Of a stretch of DNA of 64,000 nucleotides, positions 24,879 to 34,104 are shown piece by piece. The stretch covers positions 24,657-88,656 of the forward strand of contig CALVEB010000007.1 of the NCBI GenBank assembly GCA_944326465.1, written 5' to 3'. The position numbers and the translations under genes are program-made. The notes under the pieces are model-generated. The model searched no databases and had not been told where the DNA came from. It worked only from the letters and a program-made list of their open reading frames with translations. The DNA is from Candidatus Gastranaerophilales bacterium (GTDB taxonomy: Bacteria; Cyanobacteriota; Vampirovibrionia; Gastranaerophilales; Gastranaerophilaceae). Within the stretch, counting starts at the first letter, position 1. Every line of letters starts with the position of its first letter.

Positions 24879-27563
24879 TTACTGCATGTCTTCTTCAAAG
24901 TATCCGTTTTTATTGTAGAAATCGGCTGCTTTTTGGGCCTGAAGGTATGTATCATAAGTTCTGATTTGACCGTCACAGCTTAATGTAACCTTTCCGCCGG
25001 CTTCCACCTGTATTGTCGGTGTTTTGTGACCTTTAGACCCTTCACCCGGTTTGAATTGATCTTTCGGAATATCCAGAATATCTTCCCGTTTCAGGTCTTT
25101 ATTCAGGTTGTAGGTTTTTTCTCCGACTTTCAGTTGTTCTTCAAGATACAGATCTGCAATCCATTTGTTTTTCTTACGTTCAGCCTGAGAAATATTGTGT
25201 TTTTCTTTGACTATACCGATTGCATCGTTCAAATCATCCTGATCCTTAATATCGTAAGCCTTTGCTATCGCATCATACAGGAACTTACCTCTGATATCAA
25301 TGTGTTTTTCAGGTGCAGCCTGATCTTTCATGATTGGCTCTGCAGTTGCCTCACAATCCTCAGCGACTTCCTCTGCAGGTTGGGTTTCTTCAACAGTAGC
25401 AGGCTGTATCGGTACCGGTTCTATTTCAATATCATCCAGATCAGCTTCAGGTACTATAAGCGGTGCCGGTGTAATCTCAGGCATATCAGGTGCTTCTTCC
25501 TGCTGAACAGGCTGTTGCTGAAGATTTTTCATCTTCTGGTATACCTGGAACAATTCGTTTTCTGTTAAACGTTTGCCGGTATTTTTACCCATTGCATCCT
25601 TAATAGCATCCTTTAATACCTGCGGATCTACGTCAAGTTCAAACAACTTCTTGGCAATAGCACGGCTTGTTTTACCCTTGACACTGCCGACTAATTGTTT
25701 GTCAACAAATTCGTCTACAGAACCGCCCTGCAATACATCGACTGTCGGAGGATTTTTGATATCGTTTATCTTCCACATAGTGACTAAGCTTGACAAGCCT
25801 GCCCCTAATGCACCAGATAAGGCTCCGGTTTTCATACGCTGACCCCATGAAGGTTTAGTATTGTAATCAGCTTTGTATTCTTTTTTGTATTCAGCCTTAT
25901 AGTCTTTCGTATATTCAGCGGTGTAATCTGCACTATACTCAGCGCTATAATCAACACTGCCTTTGTAATCCGCACTGCCGCTTACCTGACCGTTGTAGTC
26001 AACTCTGCCGCTTACGTTACCGTGGTAGTCAACGCTGCCGCCGTAGTTGACACTTCCGCCGTAATCTGCACTGCCGCCGTAGTTGACACTTCCGCCGTAA
26101 TCTACGCTGCCGCCGTAGTTGACACTTCCGCCGTAATCTACGCTGCCGCCATAGTTGACACTTCCGCCGTAATCTACGCTGCCGCCATAGTTGACGCTTC
26201 CGCCGTAATCTACGCTGCCGCCATAGTTGACGCTTCCGCCGTAATCTATGCTTCCGCCGTAGTCAAAGCTGCCGCCGTATTCATACGTTTGCGTATCAGA
26301 ACCAATTACTTTACCATTTTCAATATAATACGCCGTTGAATCTACGCTGCCGCCGTAGTTGACGCTTCCGCCGTAATCTGCACTGCCGCCGTAGTCAAAG
26401 CTTCCACCGTAATCTACGCTGCCGCCGTAGTTGACACTTCCGCCGTAATCTACGCTGCCGCCATAGTTGACACTTCCGCCGTAATCTACGCTGCCGCCGT
26501 AGTTAACACTTCCGCCGTAATCTGTACTGCCGCCGTAGTTGACACTTCCGCCGTAATCTACGCTGCCGCCGTAGTTAACACTTCCGCCGTAATCTACGCT
26601 GCCGCCGTATTCAGCATTGTAATCTACGCTGCCGCCGTAGTCTGCAGTATAATCTACACTGCCGGAATAGTCAGCCTTACCGTTCACAATTCCATTGACT
26701 GTACCTGAGACAGTACCTGAGACCTGACCGACAACAAAGCCATCAACAACACCTTTGACTGCTCCGCTGACACCAAGCCAACCGGTTACTTCAGACACAA
26801 CCGGACTGATTAATGCACCTGTTGCAGCCCCCATTGCCATGTTCTTTGCAACATGCAATGCTCTTTTGCCGGCCGTTTTATCTTTTTCATAAGCAAAGCC
26901 CATATCTCTGAACATGTGTCTCAAGATACGTGCATCTTTTCTGCGAACTTTACCTTTTTTATTAGTCAAGCCTGTCTGTGCTGCACCTGCAACGTTTTCA
27001 TCAAGGTCTAATTTGTAATCGTCTTCACCGACCAGTTCCAGAGCAAATGATTTCAGTTTATCGGAATTTAATTTTCCTTCTTCAACAATATTGCCCTGTT
27101 TGTCACGTTTACGACCTTCATATACTTCATCAAACATTCTTGAATTCAATACTTTTTTGTATTTGTCATCCAATAATACATGATGCCCGTTCGGATCTTT
27201 TGCAACTGCCTTATTATATTCTTCTTCATCAATATAATAAGTGCTGCGTGTAACGATTTCTTCTGCAATATCTGACTTGACGTCATTTTTTGCAAGTCTT
27301 CTTGCGTTGCGTTTTGAGATATCTAATTCTTCTCTCAAAGCATCACGGCGCATTTTAATCGCTTTTTTACGTTCTTTCTTGTTGTTAACAAGATCAGGGC
27401 CACTGCTTTCAATTGCCCACCCTTTGAGTTCAATATCCTCTTTTAATGCGTCGGCCGAAACCATAGAGATCTCTATTTTCGAAGCCTTTAATGGCTCTGT
27501 CAAGATCTTCTTTTTCGGATCCTCATTAGAAGAAGAATGCACATTGTTCACTCCATCAACCAT
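24879..27563 (-). CDS. large protein with tandem YGGS repeats
   Basis: 894 residues with no known family. N-terminal ~210 residues are charged and helical (NKKERKKAIKMRRDALREEL). A Gly/Ala/Val-rich hydrophobic stretch follows (about 240-290: MAMGAATGALISPVVSEVTG). Residues ~298-515 are tandem 12-residue units of the type GGSVDYGGSVNY, broken once by a unique insert (YYIENGKVIGSDTQ). A degenerate Tyr/Asp/Lys part (ADYTAEYTKDYKAEYKKEYK) leads to a second hydrophobic stretch, a Pro/Glu-rich linker and a C-terminal domain. No signal peptide. The repeat suggests a beta-solenoid or self-assembling stalk. Confidence 0.75.
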   Translation of the reverse strand: MVDGVNNVHSSSNEDPKKKILTEPLKASKIEISMVSADALKEDIELKGWAIESSGPDLVNNKKERKKAIKMRRDALREELDISKRNARRLAKNDVKSDIAEEIVTRSTYYIDEEEYNKAVAKDPNGHHVLLDDKYKKVLNSRMFDEVYEGRKRDKQGNIVEEGKLNSDKLKSFALELVGEDDYKLDLDENVAGAAQTGLTNKKGKVRRKDARILRHMFRDMGFAYEKDKTAGKRALHVAKNMAMGAATGALISPVVSEVTGWLGVSGAVKGVVDGFVVGQVSGTVSGTVNGIVNGKADYSGSVDYTADYGGSVDYNAEYGGSVDYGGSVNYGGSVDYGGSVNYGGSTDYGGSVNYGGSVDYGGSVNYGGSVDYGGSVNYGGSVDYGGSFDYGGSADYGGSVNYGGSVDSTAYYIENGKVIGSDTQTYEYGGSFDYGGSIDYGGSVNYGGSVDYGGSVNYGGSVDYGGSVNYGGSVDYGGSVNYGGSVDYGGSVNYGGSADYGGSVNYGGSVDYHGNVSGRVDYNGQVSGSADYKGSVDYSAEYSADYTAEYTKDYKAEYKKEYKADYNTKPSWGQRMKTGALSGALGAGLSSLVTMWKINDIKNPPTVDVLQGGSVDEFVDKQLVGSVKGKTSRAIAKKLFELDVDPQVLKDAIKDAMGKNTGKRLTENELFQVYQKMKNLQQQPVQQEEAPDMPEITPAPLIVPEADLDDIEIEPVPIQPATVEETQPAEEVAEDCEATAEPIMKDQAAPEKHIDIRGKFLYDAIAKAYDIKDQDDLNDAIGIVKEKHNISQAERKKNKWIADLYLEEQLKVGEKTYNLNKDLKREDILDIPKDQFKPGEGSKGHKTPTIQVEAGGKVTLSCDGQIRTYDTYLQAQKAADFYNKNGYFEEDMQ
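26035..26670 (-). repeat. 36-bp coding tandem repeat (YGGS units)
   Basis: Two runs of near-identical 36-bp units, separated by about 60 unique bases around 26276-26340. Units differ by single codons (Val/Ala/Phe/Thr/Ile and Asp/Asn alternation). It is coding tandem repeat, not CRISPR: there are no spacers. Confidence 0.9.
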
Positions 27564-27910
27564 AATAAAAAGTCCTTTCTTTTTGTTTGCACTTCAATGC
27601 ATTTTTATACTTCTCTTATAAATCTATAAAGAATTTTGACCACTCAAAATTGCAGCATGAAAACAACTTTTTTTGCTAAAAAATGTAAAACCCGCATGAA
27701 TAGTGGATTACAGCCCTAAATTTCAACTTTACATTACTTTACATTTGATATATAACGTATATATTTCATAGATACTTTATAGATATTTAACATATCTTAT
27801 GTTAACTTTTGTAAAATTCATGCTTAAATAAAGCAGTTTTTCAGACAAAAATTCCTTTATTAAAGTATACGCAGTAAAAATATGTGAAACACGTAGATTG
27901 TGAGATTATT
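27564..27910. other. divergent AT-rich promoter region
   Basis: About 350 bases between the YGGS protein gene and the adhesin gene, both reading away. Contains ATATATA-ACG-TATATAT (around 27750) and repeated TTTACATT. No gene is seen. A GTG at 27884 opens the adhesin frame, but ATG 27911 is the preferred start. Confidence 0.55.
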
Positions 27911-30900
27911 ATGGGAAAAAAGAACAACACGAAAAAAATTTACAGACACAAATTATTAGCATCAACACTTACATGTTTATTTTTGATGCCGCAAGCAGCA
28001 TGTTTAAATGCAATGGCAACTGATATTACAGGGGTTAAGCCTGATATCGACGGTCACACATACAATGTAAGACCTGACGGTTACCATGGGGACATTGGCT
28101 TCAAGAAGTATGAAAACTTCAATGTAAGTCAGGGCGATGTTGTAAATATGATTTTCCAATATTTCCAATCCGGCGGTTCTGTTGATGCCGATGGCATAAC
28201 TCATTACTTTAAGACACAAGATGTTAGTACATTTGTTAACTTAGTACAAAACCAGATTAATATTCAAGGTGTTGTTAACGCATTACAATCAGAAAACGGC
28301 GGATTAAGCAACGGTCACTTAATTTTCGTATCACCTGGCGGTATGGTTGTAGGCGCAAGCGGTGTTTTAAACGTTGGTTCTTTATCTGTTTATACACCTG
28401 ATTCAAATTCATTTAATAAATTCTATAATACAGTAGAAACCGCAGCACAGACAATAGCTAATGATGGTGTAACAAGCGCAACCTGGAATCCAAGCTCATT
28501 AACCATCGACGGTCAAGCTGTTGTTAATGTTGACGGTAAAATTATGGCGCAGGGTGATATCAATGTAAATGCCGGTGTTGTTAATGTCGGAGAAAATGCA
28601 GTTATTGCATCAGGCGTTGACAACGGCGGCGAATCATTCCAGGCGTCTAAAATTGAAGCTGTTTTTGAAAACGGCAAACCGGTTAATAAAGTAGTTGAAA
28701 CTTATGATCCGCATGCTCAGGCAAATGCTTTATTCGAAAAATTAGTTAATACTGATAATATGAATGTTGCAAACGAATTTTCTGCAGCAAACGGCAACAT
28801 CGTAATCAAAGCAGCTAACGGAATTACTACAGCGGAAGGTTCAAATATTGCAAACTATTCACACGGCAATATTGAACTTACAAACTCTACCGGCAACGGT
28901 ATTTCTTTAGCAGGCAGATTAGCAAACCAGACAGGTGATGTTACTATCACTAACCACGGTGAAAAAGGTATTGATGTTGCAAGTTCAGGCGAAATTCTTA
29001 ACGCAGACGGCAAATTAGCAATGACAAATACAGGTGCCGGCGGTATTGATATTATGGGTAATGCAACTACTTATGACGGCGGTACTGTTATCATCACAAA
29101 CTCAGATTCTGATGTAACAATCGGTGACAATACAGACAACGATTTCTATATCAATTCAGACGGTAAAGTTACAATCAATATTGATAACGGTGATTTGTTG
29201 AACTTTGGTGTTGCAAAAACATTAATCAAAACCAACAGCGGTGCTGATTTAGCAATCAATGTTAAAAACGGCGCAATTGGTGAAGAAGTTGGACCTTGCG
29301 ACGGCGGTGTTTGCACAGGTATCGGCGTAGATCAAAGAGACTTAACAAAATCAATTAACACATCTATTGACGGTACTATCACAGCAGAAAGCACAGGATC
29401 AGGTTCATTAGCTAATATGGCAAGTTTGAACAAAGATATGAATGTTAACTACATTCACGCTGACGGCCGTGTAATCTTGTTAGCTGACGATTCAGCAAAT
29501 AAAGGCGCAACAGCTTACGATATCTTGAACAAAGGTACAGCTTCAACTCCTAACGTTCAAGGTGCAGGAATTTCAATCATTGCAAGCGGCAACATTGGTG
29601 AAGCTGGCAATGCTTTAACCTTCGTTCAAACTCAGGGACAATTCAATGATGCAAGCTGGAACAGCAACAAAACAAATTACACACCAAATGCTAAATACGG
29701 TGTTGATATGTTAGCTATCAAAGACATCAATGTAAAAGGACTTGATAAAGACGGACAAAAAGTTGACACTAATGTATGTGCTATGATTTCAAGAGAAGGA
29801 AGTATTAACGCTGAATTTTCAGGTGATACTTACATCAGAGAAATTACAGCAGACAAAAATATCGACTTAGTAAGCCGCGGCAAGAATATGTATATCGAAC
29901 ATCTCGGTGAAGTTCCGACTTATGCTCAAGATTACTATGGCCCTAACGGTTCAGTAGTACCTGACAGAGTAAAAGTTACAGTTCTTGACCTTGGTACAAG
30001 CTATCCTGACAATCCGGCTGATTCAACTATCGTTATCAAAAACGGTAAAATCGACGGTGATGGTCATACAAGACCTGGCAAAGATCAAGATTTAACACTG
30101 GTTGCGGATAATGCTTATGCTGGCGGATACCACTTCCACATGGGTCTTGACAGAATGGACGGTCCTTCTTACTACGAAAAAGATAACAGCACAAACACTA
30201 TTGAAAGTGTAAACGGTTCTGAAATTTCTATCAGAGCAAAAGCAGTAAGACCGGATGATGTAACTGAAATCGGTCAGGATGAAACCGATCGTAACTACTA
30301 TTACGGCGGAAGCTCACAGGGCGATGATGAAAATTATGACGGTACAGATAACCCGAGCGGCGAAGATGATGACAACTTAGTTGTTCCGGAAGATGAAGAT
30401 GACGAACCTGCTGATAACGACTCTGACGCAGACAGTGACGCTGATTCCGATGCTGACTCTGATACTGATACTGACACAGATACAGATACTGATACTGATA
30501 GTGATGCTGACTCTGACGCTGACAGCGATGCTGACTCTGATGCAGACAGTGATGCTGACTCTGATGCAGACAGCGATGCTGACTCTGACGCAGACAGCGA
30601 TGCTGACTCTGATGCAGACAGCGATGCTGACTCTGATGCAGACAGTGATGCTGACTCTGATGCAGACAGTGACGCTGACTCTGATGCAGACAGCGATGCT
30701 GACTCTGATGCAGACAGCGATGCTGACTCTGATGCAGACAGCGATGCTGACTCTGATGCAGACAGTGATGCTGACTCTGATGCAGACAGTGACGCTGACT
30801 CTGATGCAGACAGTGATGCTGACTCTGACGCCGACAGTGACGCAGACTCTGACTCTGACTCTGATTCTGACACAGATACTGACACCGATACAGATACAGA

Positions 30901-31348
30901 CACTGACACAGATTCAGATGATGATGCACTTACTGATGAAGGTGCCAATGCCGGTAAAAATGCTTACAAGCAGCGTGTATTCAACTATGATATAGACTCT
31001 ATTGACAAACGTCAATATATGAGATTTGATATCGAAGGTAACCAGAACCCTGTTGAATTTGAAGCAACTTCTCAGGTTGAAGATATCCTCGACATCTCAA
31101 GAGGCGGTGTTTCACTCAAACAAGACGGTTCATTACAAGTTGGTGATATTGTTCCGGTTGAATTGAAATACGGTGACTTAGAAATAAAAGCTAATGTAGA
31201 AATCGTTGCAACAAGCGACATAACAGCAGGCGGCAAATTCATTGACTTAGACCTCGCAACAGCAAACAAACTTCTCTATTTAAGCATTATGTTAGAAGAA
31301 GCTAATACACCAATAGTTCAATCTCAAATGAACAACAATATCCAATAA
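27911..31348 (+). CDS. TPS-type filamentous adhesin with SD stalk and PilZ-like C-terminus
   Basis: 1145 residues. A long signal peptide ([19 protein letters not shown]) is followed by a haemagglutination/TPS domain (about 45-190: [20 protein letters not shown]). Then come repeats of beta-helix type and an acidic stalk of DSDA units (about 835-1003). The last ~120 residues carry RQYMR (1034-1038) and DISRGG (1061-1066), the RxxxR and D/NxSxxG signatures of PilZ domains. Similar to LktA-type filamentous adhesins in its front part. No TpsB transporter gene is adjacent. A cyclic di-GMP-type domain on an exported protein is unexpected. ATG 27911 is chosen over GTG 27884 because it gives a normal basic start; neither has a strong ribosome binding site. 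Confidence 0.8.
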   Translation: MGKKNNTKKIYRHKLLASTLTCLFLMPQAACLNAMATDITGVKPDIDGHTYNVRPDGYHGDIGFKKYENFNVSQGDVVNMIFQYFQSGGSVDADGITHYFKTQDVSTFVNLVQNQINIQGVVNALQSENGGLSNGHLIFVSPGGMVVGASGVLNVGSLSVYTPDSNSFNKFYNTVETAAQTIANDGVTSATWNPSSLTIDGQAVVNVDGKIMAQGDINVNAGVVNVGENAVIASGVDNGGESFQASKIEAVFENGKPVNKVVETYDPHAQANALFEKLVNTDNMNVANEFSAANGNIVIKAANGITTAEGSNIANYSHGNIELTNSTGNGISLAGRLANQTGDVTITNHGEKGIDVASSGEILNADGKLAMTNTGAGGIDIMGNATTYDGGTVIITNSDSDVTIGDNTDNDFYINSDGKVTINIDNGDLLNFGVAKTLIKTNSGADLAINVKNGAIGEEVGPCDGGVCTGIGVDQRDLTKSINTSIDGTITAESTGSGSLANMASLNKDMNVNYIHADGRVILLADDSANKGATAYDILNKGTASTPNVQGAGISIIASGNIGEAGNALTFVQTQGQFNDASWNSNKTNYTPNAKYGVDMLAIKDINVKGLDKDGQKVDTNVCAMISREGSINAEFSGDTYIREITADKNIDLVSRGKNMYIEHLGEVPTYAQDYYGPNGSVVPDRVKVTVLDLGTSYPDNPADSTIVIKNGKIDGDGHTRPGKDQDLTLVADNAYAGGYHFHMGLDRMDGPSYYEKDNSTNTIESVNGSEISIRAKAVRPDDVTEIGQDETDRNYYYGGSSQGDDENYDGTDNPSGEDDDNLVVPEDEDDEPADNDSDADSDADSDADSDTDTDTDTDTDTDSDADSDADSDADSDADSDADSDADSDADSDADSDADSDADSDADSDADSDADSDADSDADSDADSDADSDADSDADSDADSDADSDADSDADSDADSDADSDADSDADSDADSDADSDSDSDSDTDTDTDTDTDTDTDSDDDALTDEGANAGKNAYKQRVFNYDIDSIDKRQYMRFDIEGNQNPVEFEATSQVEDILDISRGGVSLKQDGSLQVGDIVPVELKYGDLEIKANVEIVATSDITAGGKFIDLDLATANKLLYLSIMLEEANTPIVQSQMNNNIQ
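30409..30920 (+). repeat. 24-bp coding tandem repeat (DSDA units)
   Basis: About 500 bases of Asp-Ser-Asp-Ala codons, mostly GACTCTGATGCAGACAGYGA-type 24-bp units, with DTDT variants at both ends. Long frames on the opposite strand and in another plus frame are artefacts of the repeat. Confidence 0.95.
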
Positions 31349-31366
31349 TAATCATACAATCAATGG

Positions 31367-31389
31367 CGGCGGATTTAATTAATCCGCCG
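31367..31389 (+). terminator. terminator after the adhesin gene
   Basis: 9-bp stem CGGCGGATT (31367-31375) with 31381-31389, 5-base loop, followed by TTTCATT. Confidence 0.65.
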
Positions 31390-31459
31390 TTTCATTGTAG
31401 ATATATTAATAATGATTTCAAACAATTTTTAATTACGTAGAAAAAAAGGATGTAAAAAA

Positions 31460-31533
31460 TCGGAATGACAGGATTTGAACCTGCGACCCCCGCGACCCGA
31501 ACACGGTGCGCTACCAAGCTGCGCTACATTCCG
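31460..31533 (-). tRNA. tRNA-Pro (anticodon CGG)
   Basis: Cloverleaf on the minus strand: acceptor CGGAATG/CATTCCG, D arm GCGC...GCGC, anticodon stem CCGTG/CGCGG with loop TTCGGGT (anticodon CGG), T arm GCAGG/CCTGT with TTCAAAT, discriminator A, no encoded CCA. The 13 bases at its 5' end (31523-31535) are repeated at 31555-31567. Confidence 0.96.
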
Positions 31534-31643
31534 ATTGTTTTTACTCGGCAGAGTGCTACATTCCGATAAAAATCAACTAAAAATTGACACACTCTTTTAG
31601 AGCATGTCAATTATAGAACGTTTAATTTAAAAAATCAAGTCTA

Positions 31644-32144
31644 TTATTGCAATCCTAATGCGTATTTATTACTTGCTGAAATCATATTCATTGCCGCAAA
31701 TATACTTTCCTGTGTATCTATTTTGCTTGAATATCTGCTGTCAATACTTGACAATTCACGCTGGTAATCTTCCAGTTTATTCATCGCTACAGCGTCTGAG
31801 CCATACTGCTGTGCCAGTTGTTCTATCTTTTCCGATATTTTTTTACAAATATCATCAAGATTATCGCGCTCAGATACCTTTGCTCCAACATCCTCCGCCA
31901 GTTCTTTTGCTTTAGTAAGCAATGCCATGTCTGATGAGCCTGACTGCGGACGCGCTTTATCTGTTTTGGACATAGATTCAACCTGCGCAATTAAGCTTTG
32001 CGCTTCAGCCTCTGATGTTACACTTGCAGGATCAATCCCGAGTGCTTCCAGTTTTGCTTTTGTGGCTTCGCTCAACTGATTAGATGGGGTAATGTAAGCC
32101 CCGCTAATGCTCATGCCGGAGCCGATTGAACTAATTGATGACAT
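31644..32144 (-). CDS. hypothetical Ser-rich coiled-coil protein
   Basis: 166 residues. N-terminal MSSISSIGSGMSISGAYITP resembles the Ser/Gly-rich starts of flagellar or secreted proteins but is not a signal peptide. The rest is helical with SEKIEQLAQQYGSDAVAMNK and KARPQSGSSDMALLTKAKEL; C-terminal SIFAAMNMISASNKYALGLQ. No domain recognised. Last gene downstream of the unknown envelope operon (99-base gap), so it may or may not belong to it. Confidence 0.6.
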   Translation of the reverse strand: MSSISSIGSGMSISGAYITPSNQLSEATKAKLEALGIDPASVTSEAEAQSLIAQVESMSKTDKARPQSGSSDMALLTKAKELAEDVGAKVSERDNLDDICKKISEKIEQLAQQYGSDAVAMNKLEDYQRELSSIDSRYSSKIDTQESIFAAMNMISASNKYALGLQ

Positions 32145-32243
32145 ATCCGTAATCCTTTTTATATTGACTTAAGGATTTTTTCCTCTAAGTCAATATATTT
32201 ATCGGATTTTTCTACGGAAAACTTTAATTATGCTTTACATTTT

Positions 32244-33134
32244 TTACAAAAAGCTTATTTCATACGCGCCGTTATCTATAGTGAATTGTATCTTAAAAGT
32301 TTCACCTTTATAAGCCGGCGGAGGCGGCTGGAATTTAGGTACGCTCATCATCATATAATATATTGCGTCGTTCATTGATTTATTATTTGCATATCTGGCG
32401 AATTTGCGGTTAATGAGTTTGCCGGTGCTGTCAACGCTGAATTGTATAACACAAGTTCCGCTGCCCGAAACGCTGCCGACATTCAATTTTGATAACAAAA
32501 CCTCCCGCAAAACATTTCTGTATTTTATGACTGAAGAATCGAGCGGTTGTTGTTCTGTTTTGACAACAGGTTTGGATTGTTCTTTTACAACCGGTTTTTG
32601 TACAGGTTTCTGCGTTGTTTGTGTAGTCTGCGGCTTTTGTACGGGCTTTGGCTGTTCAACTTTTTGCTCTGCCGGTTTTTGAACAACTGGCTTTTGTGTA
32701 ACCGGTTTGGATACAGGTTTTGCGATTTGCTGCGGCTGTTGAACTGCAGGTGTTTCAATCCGCTTTATTATCTTTTGAATAATAACAACCGGCTCAGGCG
32801 TCGTTGTTTCCTCAGGTTCCGGTTGAGGCTCCGGCAGTACAGGATCTTTCCAGATATCGTCAATATTAGGTATATTATTTTGTTTTACAATCTTTTCAAC
32901 AGGCGGCATTTTTTCTGCCGGACTGTCTGCACCGTTCGGGATTACAAACAAAATTATCAACGAAAGTATTATACAAAATGCAAAAAACAGCCACGATAGC
33001 AAAAGCCCTCTATCTTGCTCCAGCGCAGGCTTTTTAACCTCTGTATCCCAAATATCAAATGTGTTGTTGCCGCATTCGCAGTATTCAATTTTTTTATCGT
33101 AAACCGCGCCGCAGTCTTTGCATCTGTACTTCAA
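32244..33134 (-). CDS. zinc-ribbon/TonB-like membrane protein
   Basis: 296 residues. Starts with a zinc-ribbon motif (CKDCGAVYDKKIEYCECG), then one membrane segment (about 45-66), a Pro/Gln/Lys-rich periplasmic stalk (about 85-195: KPVTQKPVVQKPAEQKVEQP), and a TonB/TolA-type C-terminal domain (CVIQFSVDSTGKLINRKF, FKIQFTIDNGAYEISFL). The zinc ribbon lies on the cytoplasmic side. The start codon is TTG at 33134 with GAGGAG upstream, directly after the stop of the 43-aa gene. Probably bridges the periplasm. Confidence 0.75.
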   Translation of the reverse strand: MKYRCKDCGAVYDKKIEYCECGNNTFDIWDTEVKKPALEQDRGLLLSWLFFAFCIILSLIILFVIPNGADSPAEKMPPVEKIVKQNNIPNIDDIWKDPVLPEPQPEPEETTTPEPVVIIQKIIKRIETPAVQQPQQIAKPVSKPVTQKPVVQKPAEQKVEQPKPVQKPQTTQTTQKPVQKPVVKEQSKPVVKTEQQPLDSSVIKYRNVLREVLLSKLNVGSVSGSGTCVIQFSVDSTGKLINRKFARYANNKSMNDAIYYMMMSVPKFQPPPPAYKGETFKIQFTIDNGAYEISFL

Positions 33135-33266
33135 TTACTTAACTCCTCTTTTGATTATAATCCGTTCAATCTGGAAAGTTTTATGCATTTTAGGGTTAAC
33201 CTTTGCGACAACAGCCGTCAAAATGATTAGTGCAAGTATCAGTATTATAATCACGAATTTTTTCAT
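33135..33266 (-). CDS. 43-residue single-span membrane peptide
   Basis: MKKFVIIILILALIILTAVV then AKVNPKMHKTFQIERIIIKR. It shares the membrane anchor and the NPKMHK motif with the TonB-like protein 33263-34102 upstream, so it appears to be a shortened paralogue of that protein's N-terminus. ATGA overlap with the upstream gene and no gap to the downstream TTG start show it is part of a tightly coupled operon. Too short for many gene callers. Confidence 0.7.
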   Translation of the reverse strand: MKKFVIIILILALIILTAVVAKVNPKMHKTFQIERIIIKRGVK

Positions 33267-34102
33267 CTGTAAATCCTTTCATAATCCGAATAATCAGAAG
33301 GTGTTGAATATCTGTCCGCGTTTGACATTGTAAAACCGCCTGTCACATTGACAATAGTTCTTTTTGTCCGTGCAGGAAATTTCAATATAGCAGTATGCTG
33401 ATAACTTGTCAAAATAGGCTTTATAACCCGTTTGGCAAGCGGTGTATAGTTATTGTCATCAGACCACGTATTTATATTAGAAACATTACCGTTTTTGTCC
33501 ACTGTAAAAGAAAAATTGAACGTAGTTCCATACGGCGCACTTATATTAGAATCCCGCATAACCTGATTTTGCAAGTCGCTTCGCCATTTATTCCACGCAA
33601 TAATTTCTTCCTGCTCCGTAAGCGGGGTATCCTCTATCTTAACTGTTTTAACAGGTGTTTTCGGTTTTTCAACAACTTTTACGGGGGCAGTGTTTTTTTG
33701 TTCAGGCTGTGTTTTTTGCGAATTTTCAGCGTTAGAGATAACTCTTTGCAATAAATCCTGATGCTGGTTTGCCGCCGGCTGCTTTTCGACAGTTTGTGTA
33801 ACTGTTTTTGTCTGCTGCGGCTGAGTTTGCACTATTTTAGGTGTGGATTGAATATGCTCTTCTATAACCTGAACAATTACTTTTTGCTGCGGTTTCTGTG
33901 TTGTTTTGACCTCCTGAACAACTGGTTCCACATTATATTTTGGGGTTTGAACAGTTGTTTTAACATTTTGTGTCTGCTCATCTTCTATTCTGTAATTCAA
34001 ATCAGTAACAACAACCGGCTTGTGCATTTTAGGGTTAATTGCACAGGCAAAAGCTGTTAATAGTATGAAAAGTATTATCAGAATAGTTTTTATAGCATTC
34101 AT
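33263..34102 (-). CDS. TonB/TolA-like periplasm-spanning protein
   Basis: 279 residues. Membrane anchor (about 5-22) followed by AINPKMHKPVVV, a Gln/Thr/Val/Lys/Pro-rich stalk (about 45-160) and a C-terminal TonB-like domain (FNFSFTVDKNGNVSNINTWS, VIKPILTSYQHTAILKFPA). Very like 32244-33134 in plan, without the zinc ribbon. Two bases separate it from the upstream FHA-like gene. Confidence 0.72.
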   Translation of the reverse strand: MNAIKTILIILFILLTAFACAINPKMHKPVVVTDLNYRIEDEQTQNVKTTVQTPKYNVEPVVQEVKTTQKPQQKVIVQVIEEHIQSTPKIVQTQPQQTKTVTQTVEKQPAANQHQDLLQRVISNAENSQKTQPEQKNTAPVKVVEKPKTPVKTVKIEDTPLTEQEEIIAWNKWRSDLQNQVMRDSNISAPYGTTFNFSFTVDKNGNVSNINTWSDDNNYTPLAKRVIKPILTSYQHTAILKFPARTKRTIVNVTGGFTMSNADRYSTPSDYSDYERIYR

Positions 34103-34104
34103 AA

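Noticed and set aside
26022..26339. Plus-strand frame of repeated AVVDTSAVI
   Set aside because: Antisense shadow of the YGGS repeat.
26035..26670. CRISPR array
   Set aside because: The 36-bp units are contiguous and coding, with no spacers; no cas genes.
30231..30948. Long Ser/Glu-Ala or His/Gln-rich minus-strand frames and a Met/Leu/Thr-rich plus frame
   Set aside because: They are mirror readings of the DSDA coding repeat in the adhesin gene; no ribosome binding sites.
32244..34102. TonB-ExbB-ExbD system
   Set aside because: The C-terminal domains look TonB/TolA-like, but there is no ExbB/ExbD homologue and no TonB-dependent receptor; the multi-span neighbour does not show ExbB motifs.
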